Below, one piece after another: positions 1 to 8,936 of a DNA stretch of 64,000 nucleotides. The notes under the pieces are model-generated. The model was not told the DNA's origin, did not search any database, and saw nothing but the letters and a program-made list of their open reading frames with translations. The translations under genes were made by a program, and so were the position numbers. This stretch comes from an uncultured Lachnospiraceae bacterium (lineage in GTDB: Bacteria > Bacillota > Clostridia > Lachnospirales > Lachnospiraceae). The stretch is from the NCBI GenBank assembly GCA_947631505.1, contig CANRLR010000004.1, positions 1 through 64,000 on the forward strand. Direction: 5' to 3'. How positions within the stretch are numbered: position 1 is the first letter of the stretch; each line of letters begins with the position of its first letter.

Positions 1-1
1 T

Positions 2-58
2 TTCGAACTGCTAAAAGGGAAACTATTGCGGCTTGAATTAAGGCGTGCCATCAACTAA
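2..58 (+). CDS. possible C-terminal tail of an upstream gene (partial)
   Basis: One frame is open from the window edge to a TAA at 56-58 and would encode a basic tail ending in LRRAIN. It is only about 18 codons, so coding is not established. It fits the position of a gene ending just before the promoter at 82. No function can be given. Confidence 0.2.
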   Translation, partial: FELLKGKLLRLELRRAIN

Positions 59-81
59 CTTTGGAAAGATTCGAAAAGGGA

Positions 82-110
82 TTGACATATTTGGTTTCGA
101 GGTGTATATT
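82..110 (+). promoter_or_regulatory. sigma-A promoter of the ytr-like ABC operon
   Basis: A perfect TTGACA (82-87) is followed after 17 bp by TATATT (105-110). Transcription would start near 117, inside the inverted-repeat operator, so a bound repressor would block initiation. Confidence 0.75.
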
Positions 111-111
111 A

Positions 112-154
112 AGTGTATTAAGTGTACTGCATTAAATGATACACTTGATACACT
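112..154 (+). promoter_or_regulatory. nested inverted-repeat operator, YtrA-type
   Basis: AGTGTATTAAGTGTA (112-126) and TACACTTGATACACT (140-154) are inverted repeats with one mismatch. The inner pair AGTGTA (121-126) and TACACT (140-145) are 13 bp apart. From memory this is the geometry described for Bacillus subtilis YtrA. A second AGTGTA/TACACT pair (112-117, 149-154) surrounds the first. The operator covers the predicted start site. The likely ligand is the GntR protein encoded at 1304. Confidence 0.7.
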
Positions 155-175
155 GGGGATTGGAGGCAGGAAAAA

Positions 176-1273
176 ATGTTGAAAAGAAAATGCAGAACAG
201 TTCTGTTACAATATGAATTCCGGCGGACATGGTGGATATTGGTGCTGGGAATTCTATTTGCATTGGGAATGTCAGTCGCTCTATGGTATCATTTGAACTA
301 TGAGATGGACGGTCATTTGGGAAGTATATTCAGTGAGGCTCTCTGTGATGTGCTGCAATATGGTCATGCTCTTGTTGTCTGTGTGTTTTCTCTTATTACA
401 ATTCATGTATTTCGAGATCAGGACAAGAGAGATACGAGAGAGTATTTGGAAACACTGCCCTTTTACAGCAGTGAGAGATTCTGGGTCAAAGTATGGGGCG
501 GATATGGTGTTATTTTCCTATCATGGCTTCTTATGTTTGCTGGAATAATGATTTTACGGTGGGCTTACATAGAAGAAATTTATGAGCGTGCCCTGCTGTC
601 ACCATGGTATCAGACGATTCTGGATAATGAAACGGTTTGGAATGCTGCCCGTTCCCTTCTTCTGTTTCTTGTTACTATGTTAGCGGTCTATTCCGTATAT
701 GTCATGATGCATATGCTTGTGAAAAACGGAAAGCTGGCGAGTTTGATGGGAATAGGGGTAATCACGGCATCCATTATTTTTGTGGCAATTTATGCTAATT
801 TCATTGATGAAATGAGTGATGTTTTTACTTCCTCTCTTATGCGATTGATTTATGACCATCAAATGGATGGCAAGGCCATTCCTTATGACCTTGCCAGCAC
901 ATTTTGGGGATTTAACTGCGGGAAAGTGACAGAACTTACTTATGCGGGATGCTCGAATCGGATTGTGCTCTATGATGGTATCGGTATACGGTTCATAGAG
1001 ATGATAGCAGTTTCATTTGTTTCTGTCGGAATAGCCGTTCTGGCAAGGAGAAAAAGGGATCTGTCGAAAAATACGGCGATTGTGCCGTTAAAGACAGCGA
1101 GAGTCATTTTGGCGGCAGGTATGGGAATTTGCTTTGGCTTTGCGTTTGCCCTGATTTGCGCTTATAGGATCAATGCGGAGCAGACGGTTTTTATTAATAT
1201 ATTATTTCCGATTTGGGCAGTAGCGTGTAGTTTGGCAGCTTATTTTCTGCTGAATTTAAAGACAAGAAAATAG
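176..1273 (+). CDS. ABC transporter permease-like membrane protein
   Basis: This 365-residue protein has about six or more hydrophobic segments, the first near residues 21-40, and reads as the membrane subunit of an ABC-2-like transporter. It is paralogous to the product of the gene at 2584: both share a loop of the form LLSPxYxxxLxNETxW followed by RSLxLF and an aligned hydrophobic stretch. The two may therefore form a heterodimeric permease. The start at 176 has GGAGG at 162-166. It is first in an operon with a GntR regulator, an ATPase, a second permease and a lipoprotein, the arrangement of ytr-type systems that respond to cell-envelope stress in Bacillus. The transported substrate is unknown. 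Confidence 0.75.
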   Translation: MLKRKCRTVLLQYEFRRTWWILVLGILFALGMSVALWYHLNYEMDGHLGSIFSEALCDVLQYGHALVVCVFSLITIHVFRDQDKRDTREYLETLPFYSSERFWVKVWGGYGVIFLSWLLMFAGIMILRWAYIEEIYERALLSPWYQTILDNETVWNAARSLLLFLVTMLAVYSVYVMMHMLVKNGKLASLMGIGVITASIIFVAIYANFIDEMSDVFTSSLMRLIYDHQMDGKAIPYDLASTFWGFNCGKVTELTYAGCSNRIVLYDGIGIRFIEMIAVSFVSVGIAVLARRKRDLSKNTAIVPLKTARVILAAGMGICFGFAFALICAYRINAEQTVFINILFPIWAVACSLAAYFLLNLKTRK

Positions 1274-1303
1274 GAGGATGAAAGTGGAAAGGAGAGTGAA
1301 CTC

Positions 1304-1687
1304 GTGATTCAAATCGATTTAAGAAGCAGCCAGCCAATTTATGAGCAGATCATATCCCAGTACAAATATATGCTGCTACAGGGATATTTACATCCGGGGG
1401 ATGGGATTCCTTCTGTACGGAAATTGGCACTGGAATTAGATATTACACCGGGAACGGTGGCGAAAGCTTATAAAGAATTGGAACAACAAAAGATTATCGA
1501 GACAATCCGGGGAAGAGGTACATTTATTGCGGCCATGCCGGATGAAACAAGAAATGAAGGAGTGATTCGTAGAGTGAAAGAGGAACTGCGGGAACAATGT
1601 ATGGAGCTGATTTATCAGGGCATGGACAGAAAAGAAATTGTGTCTATGATAGAGGAAGTGTTGGATTCGTTGATGAAAGGAGAGTAG
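1304..1687 (+). CDS. GntR-family regulator, YtrA subfamily
   Basis: This 127-residue protein has a GntR winged helix at about residues 8-72 (QPIYEQI, then PSVRKLALELDITPGTVAKAY, then GRGTF). A short C-terminal helical segment of about 50 residues replaces a large effector domain, which is the YtrA hallmark. The start is GTG at 1304 with an AAAGGAGAG ribosome site just upstream. Its stop is 4 bp before the ATPase start, so the two are translationally close. It probably represses its own operon through the operator at 112-154. YtrA regulators in Bacillus are relieved by cell-wall antibiotics; whether that holds here is inference. Confidence 0.85.
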   Translation: MIQIDLRSSQPIYEQIISQYKYMLLQGYLHPGDGIPSVRKLALELDITPGTVAKAYKELEQQKIIETIRGRGTFIAAMPDETRNEGVIRRVKEELREQCMELIYQGMDRKEIVSMIEEVLDSLMKGE

Positions 1688-1691
1688 AAAA

Positions 1692-2591
1692 ATGATTGAA
1701 GTAAAGGGTCTGTATAAGGGTTATGAAACCAATGAGAACTATGTTGTAAAAGACATGAACATTAAAGTGGAGAAAGGAACGATACACGGTCTGATCGGTC
1801 ATAACGGTTCCGGAAAGACCACCATTATTAAGTGTCTTACGGGTATTTATCCGCCGGATAAAGGGGAAGTTCTTGTAAAGGGAAAACCAGTTTATGAAAA
1901 TCCTGCGGTGAAAGAAATTATCGGTTACGTGGCAGACAGCAATCAGATGTTTACCGAGTATAAAATCAGCCGGCTGGTAAAAATGTATGATGATATGTTT
2001 ATTAATTTTTCCATGGAAGATTTTAAGGCACTGAACCGTATATTCAATGTAAATGTCAATAAACGTGTGAGCCAGCTGTCCAAGGGGCAGCAGATGAGAG
2101 TATCCTTTATGCTGAATCTGGCACGAAATCCGGAAGTTATGATTCTGGATGAGCCGACTTCCGGCTTAGACGCGATTGCCAAAAATGATTTACTTGATTG
2201 TCTGGTATCCGCGGTAGAAAATCATGGAATGACGGTATTGATTTCCTCTCATCACTTGAGTGAACTTGAGAAAATATGTGATTCTGTGACAGTGATTAAA
2301 AATGGGCGGGTGCATGTGGATGATGATTTGGATGAAGTGACCGGACAGGTGGTAAAATATCAGGTGGTATTTACCAAAGGAGCTCCGTCAGAGCTTTACA
2401 ATCGAAGGGATGTCATTCATATGTCCAATGTGGGAAGCGTATATACGGTTATTGTTCCGAAGACCTCCACGGATTTTCCGGAGGAAATGAAAGCACTGGG
2501 TGCTGTATTAGTAGAAGAAATGCAGGTGGGACTGGAAGAAAGTTTTGTATATATGAACAAAAATAACAGGGGAGGTGATGTTCGTGAATAA
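1692..2591 (+). CDS. ABC transporter ATP-binding protein
   Basis: This 299-residue ATPase has Walker A GHNGSGKT at residues 36-43, a signature motif LSKGQ at 129-133 and Walker B VMILDEP at 150-156 followed by the D-loop SGLD. A switch histidine follows in ISSHH. The C-terminal 80 residues are the variable extension typical of antibiotic-type exporters. It would power export by the flanking permeases at the inner face of the membrane. The AAGGAG ribosome site overlaps the GntR stop. The last 8 bp overlap the next gene, which argues for one translationally coupled operon. Confidence 0.92.
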   Translation: MIEVKGLYKGYETNENYVVKDMNIKVEKGTIHGLIGHNGSGKTTIIKCLTGIYPPDKGEVLVKGKPVYENPAVKEIIGYVADSNQMFTEYKISRLVKMYDDMFINFSMEDFKALNRIFNVNVNKRVSQLSKGQQMRVSFMLNLARNPEVMILDEPTSGLDAIAKNDLLDCLVSAVENHGMTVLISSHHLSELEKICDSVTVIKNGRVHVDDDLDEVTGQVVKYQVVFTKGAPSELYNRRDVIHMSNVGSVYTVIVPKTSTDFPEEMKALGAVLVEEMQVGLEESFVYMNKNNRGGDVRE

Positions 2592-3726
2592 AAAGAAAGC
2601 TTTATATATGCATGAACTTTACAAAAGCTGGTGGATCTGTCTGGTCGGAGTATGTATGGCATTCATTGGCTGCTTCATTGTATGGCAGGCGACTGGTTCC
2701 AGACCGTATTATGTTATTAGCTATGATTTTTTCATGGATGTATCAGTAGGCAGCCAGTTCAGTGCCGGACTTGTGCAGACTCTGCAGATGGGACATCATG
2801 TTCTGGTGCTTGCTGTTGGAATCATGATGCTGCTTGTATATATGGATTACCACAATCGGAAAAATCAGGAATATTTACATTGTCTGCCATATACTAAGAC
2901 ACAGCGGTTTATCGCAAGAACGGTCCTGATGTATATTTATATAACGATATGCTGTCTGGTATTTTCTTTCGGCATCATTTGCATCCGGCAGATCGAGATT
3001 GATAGGATCCATTACAATTCCTTATTATCACCGGTCTATGAGGGATTACTGGCAAATGAAACCATTTGGCACACCATTCGCTCTCTTGTACTGTTTTGGC
3101 TTGTATTGATAGCACTTTATACGGTATATTTAATGGTACACAATTTGGTGAATAATTCTGCTCTGGCAAGTGTTATGACGGTTGGTGTCATATCAGCACC
3201 GAGATTACTGGTCTGGGCAATCAATCAATACTATGCCATATTTACAGGGAAAGGGATTGGACATTATTCCGGAATAAAGAAACTTGCTGACATCTTTTGG
3301 GGAAATGCTGTTTATGCAGGAGAGGGAGGCTTTTTTGATGGGATTGAATCACGTCCGGTGGGAGTGGGAAATTCCTCTTTACAGACTTATGTGGTCGGCT
3401 ATGAAAATATGCTTCTGCAATACTGTCTCATGATTGTAGTAATTGTGGCTGCCCTTTGGATTGCATGGAAAGCGAACAAAAGTTATGACTTGGCAAAGGA
3501 CCGGATGCTGGTATCCGTCCGCTGGGCAAGAATTACTTTTGCTGTTGGAATGGGGGCATGCGTGAGTGCACCTATTTCTGTGGCAATCGGCTGGATGGCA
3601 ACCAGTGCACAAAGGGTTGAGTTCAGCACATTGGGAGGGATTACCGCACTGATAACATTTGGGCTGATTGGCAGCGGTTTTACAGCGTTATTCCATATGT
3701 GGCTGAGAGTGAAAGTGAAAAATTAA
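2584..3726 (+). CDS. ABC transporter permease, paralogue of the gene at 176
   Basis: This polytopic protein of about 380 residues has hydrophobic segments at the N terminus, mid-protein and C terminus, and matches the first permease in the LLSPxY...NET.W...RSL block and the following helix. The reading frame opens with GTG 2575, ATG 2578 and GTG 2584. GTG 2584 is preferred because GGGAGG at 2570-2575 sits 8 bp upstream of it, while the two earlier codons overlap the ribosome site. The gene overlaps the ATPase gene by 8 bp. It is presumably the second membrane half of the transporter. Confidence 0.78.
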   Translation: MNKKKALYMHELYKSWWICLVGVCMAFIGCFIVWQATGSRPYYVISYDFFMDVSVGSQFSAGLVQTLQMGHHVLVLAVGIMMLLVYMDYHNRKNQEYLHCLPYTKTQRFIARTVLMYIYITICCLVFSFGIICIRQIEIDRIHYNSLLSPVYEGLLANETIWHTIRSLVLFWLVLIALYTVYLMVHNLVNNSALASVMTVGVISAPRLLVWAINQYYAIFTGKGIGHYSGIKKLADIFWGNAVYAGEGGFFDGIESRPVGVGNSSLQTYVVGYENMLLQYCLMIVVIVAALWIAWKANKSYDLAKDRMLVSVRWARITFAVGMGACVSAPISVAIGWMATSAQRVEFSTLGGITALITFGLIGSGFTALFHMWLRVKVKN

Positions 3727-3743
3727 GGAAAGGGGCGGTATAA

Positions 3744-4814
3744 ATGAAAAGAAAGATAATTGGGTTCAGTTTAATTGCAGTGTTGCTCCTTACCGGCTGC
3801 GGCAGGAAGGAACAGATCTGGAAACAGGCAGTGAATCCGGAAATGACATTTTTGGATACGGAAAAAGAGGTAAACGATTTACTGAAACAGGCAGATGCCC
3901 AAACGGAAAACGAAATCTTTTCACAGAAAATGATAGAGGAAATAGGAAAGTTAGAGGAAGCATTGAAAGAACCGTTGGCGAAAGGGCTGCTGGTGAATGA
4001 TGAAGCGGACGAAGGCTATGAGGATTATGAAGAAGATGAGGATTATGAAGACTACGATGAGGATTACGAAGATACTATGAGCTTGTCCTCTTTCTGTGAG
4101 AAATTCCAATCTGGTGCGGTAAAAGAGCTTTCCCTTGGAGAGGAGATCTGTTCGGATTATGTGGCAGATAATACAGAGGCATTGCAAGGAGCCTTTCGCA
4201 TGTTAGAAAAGAAAGGTTATGCCGGTCTTGGCAGTTTAATAGAGAATTACAGTGACAATGAATATACGGGAACGGCAAAAATAATCCATGGTATCGAATT
4301 TTCTATTTATACGGAGGGAAAACAGTGGAGCTTTAGTGTCAGGGTATGTGCCAGACAGCTATATCATGCAAAAACAATCGATGATTTTATCCAAAGTAAT
4401 GTCGAGGATTGTTTTGTGGTCAACAATTGTATTACCGGAGGGTACATTGAGAGAATTAAAATGTCCGGTAATAAAGGATTGAAAAATGAAGATTTTTCTA
4501 ACATTATCATAGCGGATATTCGTGAAAACAAGACAATCCGTCTGGCAGTTAATATAGAGAGCAATAAAAAGCAGGTATCCGGCAAGGCATTTACAGAAGA
4601 GCAGCAGCCAACGGTAATTCGGCTGCTGACACAGATGACAGGAGATGAAAAAGCGTCGGAAGAGTTTGTAAAGAATCTGGAACTTAAAACGGATAAGAAA
4701 GGACGGCCGATTACTGGCGCGAAAACCGGGAAAATCGGAAACAAATCTTATCAGCTGCAGGAAAGTGATTCCTTTTATAGTGATTTTACAACGTTTATTT
4801 TGAATATAGAATAA
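3744..4814 (+). CDS. lipoprotein with acidic low-complexity segment
   Basis: This 356-residue protein has a classic lipoprotein signal: basic MKRK, a hydrophobic core, then lipobox LLTGC with the lipidated Cys near residue 19. Residues about 88-112 are almost only D, E and Y (a repeated EDYDEDYED-like pattern). No enzyme motif is recognised. It follows the second permease by 17 bp with its own GGAAAGG ribosome site, so it is probably the surface-anchored fifth component of the ABC operon, perhaps a substrate or envelope-stress sensor. The function is unknown. Confidence 0.8.
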   Translation: MKRKIIGFSLIAVLLLTGCGRKEQIWKQAVNPEMTFLDTEKEVNDLLKQADAQTENEIFSQKMIEEIGKLEEALKEPLAKGLLVNDEADEGYEDYEEDEDYEDYDEDYEDTMSLSSFCEKFQSGAVKELSLGEEICSDYVADNTEALQGAFRMLEKKGYAGLGSLIENYSDNEYTGTAKIIHGIEFSIYTEGKQWSFSVRVCARQLYHAKTIDDFIQSNVEDCFVVNNCITGGYIERIKMSGNKGLKNEDFSNIIIADIRENKTIRLAVNIESNKKQVSGKAFTEEQQPTVIRLLTQMTGDEKASEEFVKNLELKTDKKGRPITGAKTGKIGNKSYQLQESDSFYSDFTTFILNIE

Positions 4815-4833
4815 AGAGAGGCATGATTTTTTG

Positions 4834-4862
4834 TTTACTTTTGTTGTGCATTGTGATATGAT
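4834..4862 (+). promoter_or_regulatory. extended -10 promoter for the GH43 gene
   Basis: TTTACT (4834-4839) is separated by 17 bp from TATGAT (4857-4862), with TG at 4854-4855 giving an extended -10. The transcript would begin near 4869, before both candidate start codons of the surface enzyme. Confidence 0.6.
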
Positions 4863-4895
4863 TGATAGTAAATAGGTGCATGTTTTTTAGAAAAA

Positions 4896-7800
4896 ATGCA
4901 CAAATATTATCAGAAAGAATGGAGGGTGCACATAAGCAATTTATCGAAAGTTTGCAAATGGGGTGTTGTTTCGGCAATGGCTGCGGTATTGACGATCGGA
5001 GCTGTGATGGCGGATGAAACACCGGCAAGTGCGGCAAAGAAAGTAAAAAGTATAAAAGTGACCGCCTCGAACAGCATTTTAGGTTCTTCTAAGACCTTGT
5101 ATGTCAAAGGACCAAAAAATGTGAAATCTACAAAATTGAAAGTGACAGTAAAACCAGCGAAGGCTTCTAAAAAGGTGACGTATAAGTCTTCTAAGAAGAA
5201 AGTAGCTACCGTTTCCAAATCGGGAAAGGTAACGGCGAAAAAGGTGGGAAAAACAACAATTACCGTTACTTCCAAGAGCAATAAGAAAGTAAAGAAAAAA
5301 ATTAAGATTACCGTTAAGAAGTATACGTATCCTACTTCTTTAAGTGTATCTGCATCGAAAACGGCTCTGCAGATCGGAGAAACTTCAACTATAAAGGCAA
5401 CGGTAAAACCGGCAAAGGCCAGTGTGAAGAAAGTGACTTACAGCTCCAGTGATTCATCAGTAGCAACAGTTTCTTCTAAAGGAGTTGTAACGGCAAAGAA
5501 AGCAGGTAACGTTACAATTACGGTGAAAGCGGTATCAAAAACAAAGAAAAATAAGACTTTGTCAAAAACCGTGAGCATTACAGTGACTGGTACGAATACT
5601 GGTTCAACAACGGTTCCGGCAACCGGCATTGAACTAAAAGATGAAAATAAATATTTCACAAAGAATGGTAGAAAGCCAAATCCGAGTGAAAAGCTGGAGG
5701 CAACGCTTACACCGGCGAATGCAGAACCGGCTATTACATGGACCAGTTCCAATCCTGAAGTTGCGACGGTTAATGCGGAAGGGGTAGTAACTGCTCTGAC
5801 AACAGGTAAGACTGTAATTACGGCAACAACAAAGAGCGGTAAGAAAGATTCCTGTAATGTAAAGGTCAGTAAATCAACCGTAGCAGTCCATGATCCATCT
5901 ATTTTTAAGGATCCGAATTCGGATAAGTACTACACCATCGGAACGCAGGTAGCAATGGCAGAATCCTCTGATTTGCAGGCATGGTCACAGACCACTTCCG
6001 GTGCGGGGCTGTTCAAGAATGGGATAGATGAACTGAAACCATTGTTTGACTATACCGGTAATACCGATATTAACAGTGTGTGGGCTGCTGATTTGATTTA
6101 CAATACGAGTATGAAAAAATACTGTATGTATACTTGTGCGGCGGCAAGCGGATTCAAAACGGTAATCGGTATGTTTGCTTCCGATAAGCCGACCGGACCT
6201 TATGAGTATCAGGGGATTATTGTGTGTGCTGATTTTAATAAGACAACACTGGAGAAAACGAATATTGTGTCAGCATTAGGTCTGAATGATGTGTCTGAAG
6301 TTCCGTCGTCTTATTATGACGCAAAAGAGACGGGAACTTCCGGTTCTGCTTATTATAAAACGAATTTCCCAGATGCTATTGATCCGGCACCGTTTTATGG
6401 ACATGACGGTAACTTATATTTGACTTATGGTTCTTTTACCTGCTATGGTGGTATTCGTGTACTGAAGCTGGATCCAAAAACAGGTCTGAGAAGTAAGGAA
6501 TATAATTATGAAGCGGTAGAAGGAGTAAGTGATCCTTATTTTGGTAAGAGAATCACAAACAAAGCAGGAGAGGGACCTTATATTTTGAAGGTGCCTTGTG
6601 AGAAATCTTCTACCAAATATTATTACTATCTGTATACATCATCAGGTATTTTGAGACATTCCGGTAACTATACGATGTCTATGTGGCGTTCAGAAAATCC
6701 TGACGGTCCATTTGTGGATGCAGCGGGAATCGATGCCAGGGATGGTGGCGGAAATGTTGTAATGTATAACTACAAATATTCATTTATGGAATATGCCCAT
6801 ACTTCAATGGGCGGTAACTCGGCATTTGTGGATCAAGATGGAAAGGTATATCTTGTATTTCATAATAAATTCTCCGATACCTCACCGGCACCGGGTACTC
6901 ACAGAGTAAAGATTCATCAGATGTTCATGAATGAAGATGGCTGGCTTGTTACGGCTCCATTTGAATATCATACAGAAACGCTGGCAGCAAGTTATGATAA
7001 AGCGAGCGTAGTTGGAAATTATGAATTTGTAATGCATAAACAAAGTACGGCAACGTATGTCGGCGATTTCAACTACAATATTGGTGCTCCACTTCGTTTG
7101 AATGCAGACGGCAGTATTACCGGAAGTGCAGAGGGAACATGGAAGCTCTCAGGAAACAATATTACGATAACGATCGGTGACGTTGCATACAAAGGGGTAG
7201 TAGTAGAGCAGTATGAGGATACTGGTGGAAATAGTTATGTATCCAGTTATGATAAAACGATTGTCTTTACCGCAATGGGAAGTAACCGTGTGAATATTAC
7301 CGGCACAAAGGTTACCATGACGGATGAGGAAGCAGCTACATTGGATGTTTCTAATATCAGTGTTCCGGAAAAAACGGAGAAAGCTTTCACCGTACCGGTT
7401 ATGGGTGTTGGCGGCTCCGACATTACATGGGCATCAGATAATGCAGCAGCGATTAAAGTTGAGGGAAATACGGCAACAGTTGTAAGACTGGATGGTGATG
7501 CTACTGTCACCCTGACGGCAACGGTAAAACGTGGGGCAAAAACAGTTACCAAGCAATTTAAAGTATTAGTTCCGGCATATGAAATTGTATTGCCGACAGC
7601 AGTTACCGAAAATACAACGCTGACGCTTCCAACAGAATCGGTTCAGGGAAATGCCATTACTTGGACTTCCAGCGATGAGACGGTAATTGATCCGAAAACA
7701 GGAGCGGTAACAGTTCCGGAGAACCGTATTGTAAAAGTTACCTTGACGGCAAAATATGGTGAGGTGACAAGAGATTTTGAAATCCGTGTAGGGGAATTGA

Positions 7801-8423
7801 CGTTGACTAATCTTGTATCACAGGATTATGAAACAGCTGGTATTACGACTGCGGCAGCAGGTTGGAAAACGCACGCTGCTTTGACTGGTGAAATTGTTAC
7901 GGATGGAGGCAATTCCTTTGCGAAGTTCACCTCTACCGGTTCCGGTCCGAGAAGTGGATTGCAGAACTTAGGAGTAGCAGCGGATGACCTTTCTTCCACT
8001 TATGTGGTTTCCACAGATTTTTCGGTGACTACAGCAACTTACAGCGGTTCCAGACAGCCAACAACACAGGTTGCATTAGTCAGCCAGAGCAATACGTTGT
8101 CTGGTGATACAAATGTTATCGCAGGCAGTGAGTGCATTGTAGATCTGCAGGCAGTTGGAATGTCAGCAGATACCTTTACCATTAACGGAAACGAAGAAGC
8201 GAAAGTGACGATTCCGGCAGGCACATGGTGTCATATGGATGCAACGGTAGACCAGACTCAGAAACAGGTGTTTATCCAAATTACTGATGCAGAAGGAGCA
8301 GAACTGTACTCCGGTACCTTTGCTGTCACAGGGGATACCCAGATAAAAGGTATTTATACTTTGAATGGCCGCGGTGGTACAGTAACACAGTTTGATAATA
8401 CGGCAGTAAAAATCGCAGAATAA
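4896..8423 (+). CDS. secreted GH43 arabinanase-like enzyme with Ig-like (Big_2) repeats
   Basis: This large secreted protein (up to 1175 residues) starts with a signal peptide ending around ETPASAAK. Three Lys/Thr/Val-rich Big_2 domains follow (about residues 45-325), then a GH43 five-bladed propeller (about 328-690). Candidate catalytic residues are base D333 in HDPS, D496 in IDPAPF and acid E559 in GEGPY. After it come a beta-sandwich typical of arabinanases, two more Ig-like domains and a LamG/CBM-like C-terminal domain. It probably cleaves arabinan-type plant polysaccharide at the cell surface. No sortase motif is visible. The start is uncertain: ATG 4896 has no good ribosome site, whereas GGAGGG at 4921-4926 lies 5 bp before an in-frame ATA at 4932. 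Confidence 0.85.
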   Translation: MHKYYQKEWRVHISNLSKVCKWGVVSAMAAVLTIGAVMADETPASAAKKVKSIKVTASNSILGSSKTLYVKGPKNVKSTKLKVTVKPAKASKKVTYKSSKKKVATVSKSGKVTAKKVGKTTITVTSKSNKKVKKKIKITVKKYTYPTSLSVSASKTALQIGETSTIKATVKPAKASVKKVTYSSSDSSVATVSSKGVVTAKKAGNVTITVKAVSKTKKNKTLSKTVSITVTGTNTGSTTVPATGIELKDENKYFTKNGRKPNPSEKLEATLTPANAEPAITWTSSNPEVATVNAEGVVTALTTGKTVITATTKSGKKDSCNVKVSKSTVAVHDPSIFKDPNSDKYYTIGTQVAMAESSDLQAWSQTTSGAGLFKNGIDELKPLFDYTGNTDINSVWAADLIYNTSMKKYCMYTCAAASGFKTVIGMFASDKPTGPYEYQGIIVCADFNKTTLEKTNIVSALGLNDVSEVPSSYYDAKETGTSGSAYYKTNFPDAIDPAPFYGHDGNLYLTYGSFTCYGGIRVLKLDPKTGLRSKEYNYEAVEGVSDPYFGKRITNKAGEGPYILKVPCEKSSTKYYYYLYTSSGILRHSGNYTMSMWRSENPDGPFVDAAGIDARDGGGNVVMYNYKYSFMEYAHTSMGGNSAFVDQDGKVYLVFHNKFSDTSPAPGTHRVKIHQMFMNEDGWLVTAPFEYHTETLAASYDKASVVGNYEFVMHKQSTATYVGDFNYNIGAPLRLNADGSITGSAEGTWKLSGNNITITIGDVAYKGVVVEQYEDTGGNSYVSSYDKTIVFTAMGSNRVNITGTKVTMTDEEAATLDVSNISVPEKTEKAFTVPVMGVGGSDITWASDNAAAIKVEGNTATVVRLDGDATVTLTATVKRGAKTVTKQFKVLVPAYEIVLPTAVTENTTLTLPTESVQGNAITWTSSDETVIDPKTGAVTVPENRIVKVTLTAKYGEVTRDFEIRVGELTLTNLVSQDYETAGITTAAAGWKTHAALTGEIVTDGGNSFAKFTSTGSGPRSGLQNLGVAADDLSSTYVVSTDFSVTTATYSGSRQPTTQVALVSQSNTLSGDTNVIAGSECIVDLQAVGMSADTFTINGNEEAKVTIPAGTWCHMDATVDQTQKQVFIQITDAEGAELYSGTFAVTGDTQIKGIYTLNGRGGTVTQFDNTAVKIAE

Positions 8424-8470
8424 ACCGGGAACTTTATTGCCGGATAAACGTAATATTTATGAATCACAGA

Positions 8471-8513
8471 GCCCCTCAATTTTCATGAAGGCATGAATTG
8501 AGGGGCCTTTGTC
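8471..8513 (+). terminator. intrinsic terminator after the GH43 gene
   Basis: GCCCCTCAATT pairs with AATTGAGGGGC around a small loop that itself contains CATG/CATG, followed by CTTTGT. It ends the surface-enzyme transcript. Confidence 0.75.
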
Positions 8514-8553
8514 TGATTCCTTCCTGACGCTTATAAAAAATGGAAACGAACTC

Positions 8554-8582
8554 TTGACAATTCCCATTTTTCATACTATGAT
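8554..8582 (+). promoter_or_regulatory. promoter of the ileS T-box leader
   Basis: TTGACA (8554-8559), a 17 bp spacer and TATGAT (8577-8582). It lies immediately upstream of the T-box RNA. Confidence 0.75.
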
Positions 8583-8589
8583 AATGCGT

Positions 8590-8843
8590 AGAAAACCCCA
8601 TCAAAGACTTTGACGAAGACAGTAACCCTTTTGGAAGTGTTACAGTGAGCCGGCGGCAGTGGAAAGCCGGTACTAGTACAAATTGGTGAAAATCACTTCT
8701 GAGTTGTATCTCCGAACCTGCTCTGCAGAAATAAGAGATACCGGTATCCCCCGTTACACGGATATATGTGACTGCATAGACGAACAGGTGGTATAGTGAT
8801 TGCGATATTACGCTCTCATCCTAAGTCGGATGGGGGCTTTTTT
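8590..8843 (+). promoter_or_regulatory. T-box riboswitch, isoleucine specifier
   Basis: This leader RNA senses uncharged tRNA. Stem I carries the GAAGACAGTA start, the GTGAGCCGG bulge region and the apical GGCAGTGGAAAGCCGG element. The likely specifier is ATC at 8708-8710, an Ile codon in the loop before TCCGAACC. The T-box bulge AGGTGGTATAG lies at 8785-8795. The competing terminator pairs GCTCTCATCC (8812-8821) with GGATGGGGGC (8828-8837) ahead of six T. The downstream ileS gene agrees with the specifier. The rest of the 513 bp gene-free stretch 8424-8936 holds terminators and the repeated element described separately. Confidence 0.9.
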
Positions 8844-8865
8844 ATCTAATAGGAAAGTCCGGCAT
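8837..8865 (+). repeat. copy 1 of a repeated post-terminator element
   Basis: C, a T-run, ATCTAATAGGAAAGTCCGGC and AT. A near-identical copy lies at 21455-21485 in the same position after the other T-box terminator. Its role is not known. Confidence 0.7.
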
Positions 8866-8877
8866 TTGCGGAGTTGG

Positions 8878-8904
8878 AGCGTCGGATTTTCACGACGCTT
8901 TTTT
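8878..8904 (+). terminator. second intrinsic terminator between T-box and ileS
   Basis: AGCGTCG (8878-8884) and CGACGCT (8893-8899) form a perfect 7 bp stem with an 8-nt loop, followed by six T. It sits downstream of the T-box terminator and only 32 bp before the ileS start, so ileS transcripts must read through two hairpins. TCCGGC at 8858-8863 could pair with GTCGGA at 8881-8886 and disrupt it. Confidence 0.65.
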
Positions 8905-8936
8905 AGTTAGAATAAGAAATAGGAGGAAGGAAGAAA

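Noticed and set aside
5041-5330. Lys/Thr/Val-rich repeated coding stretch as possible tandem DNA repeat
   Set aside because: The similarity is at protein level (Big_2 domains); no exact DNA repeat array is present.
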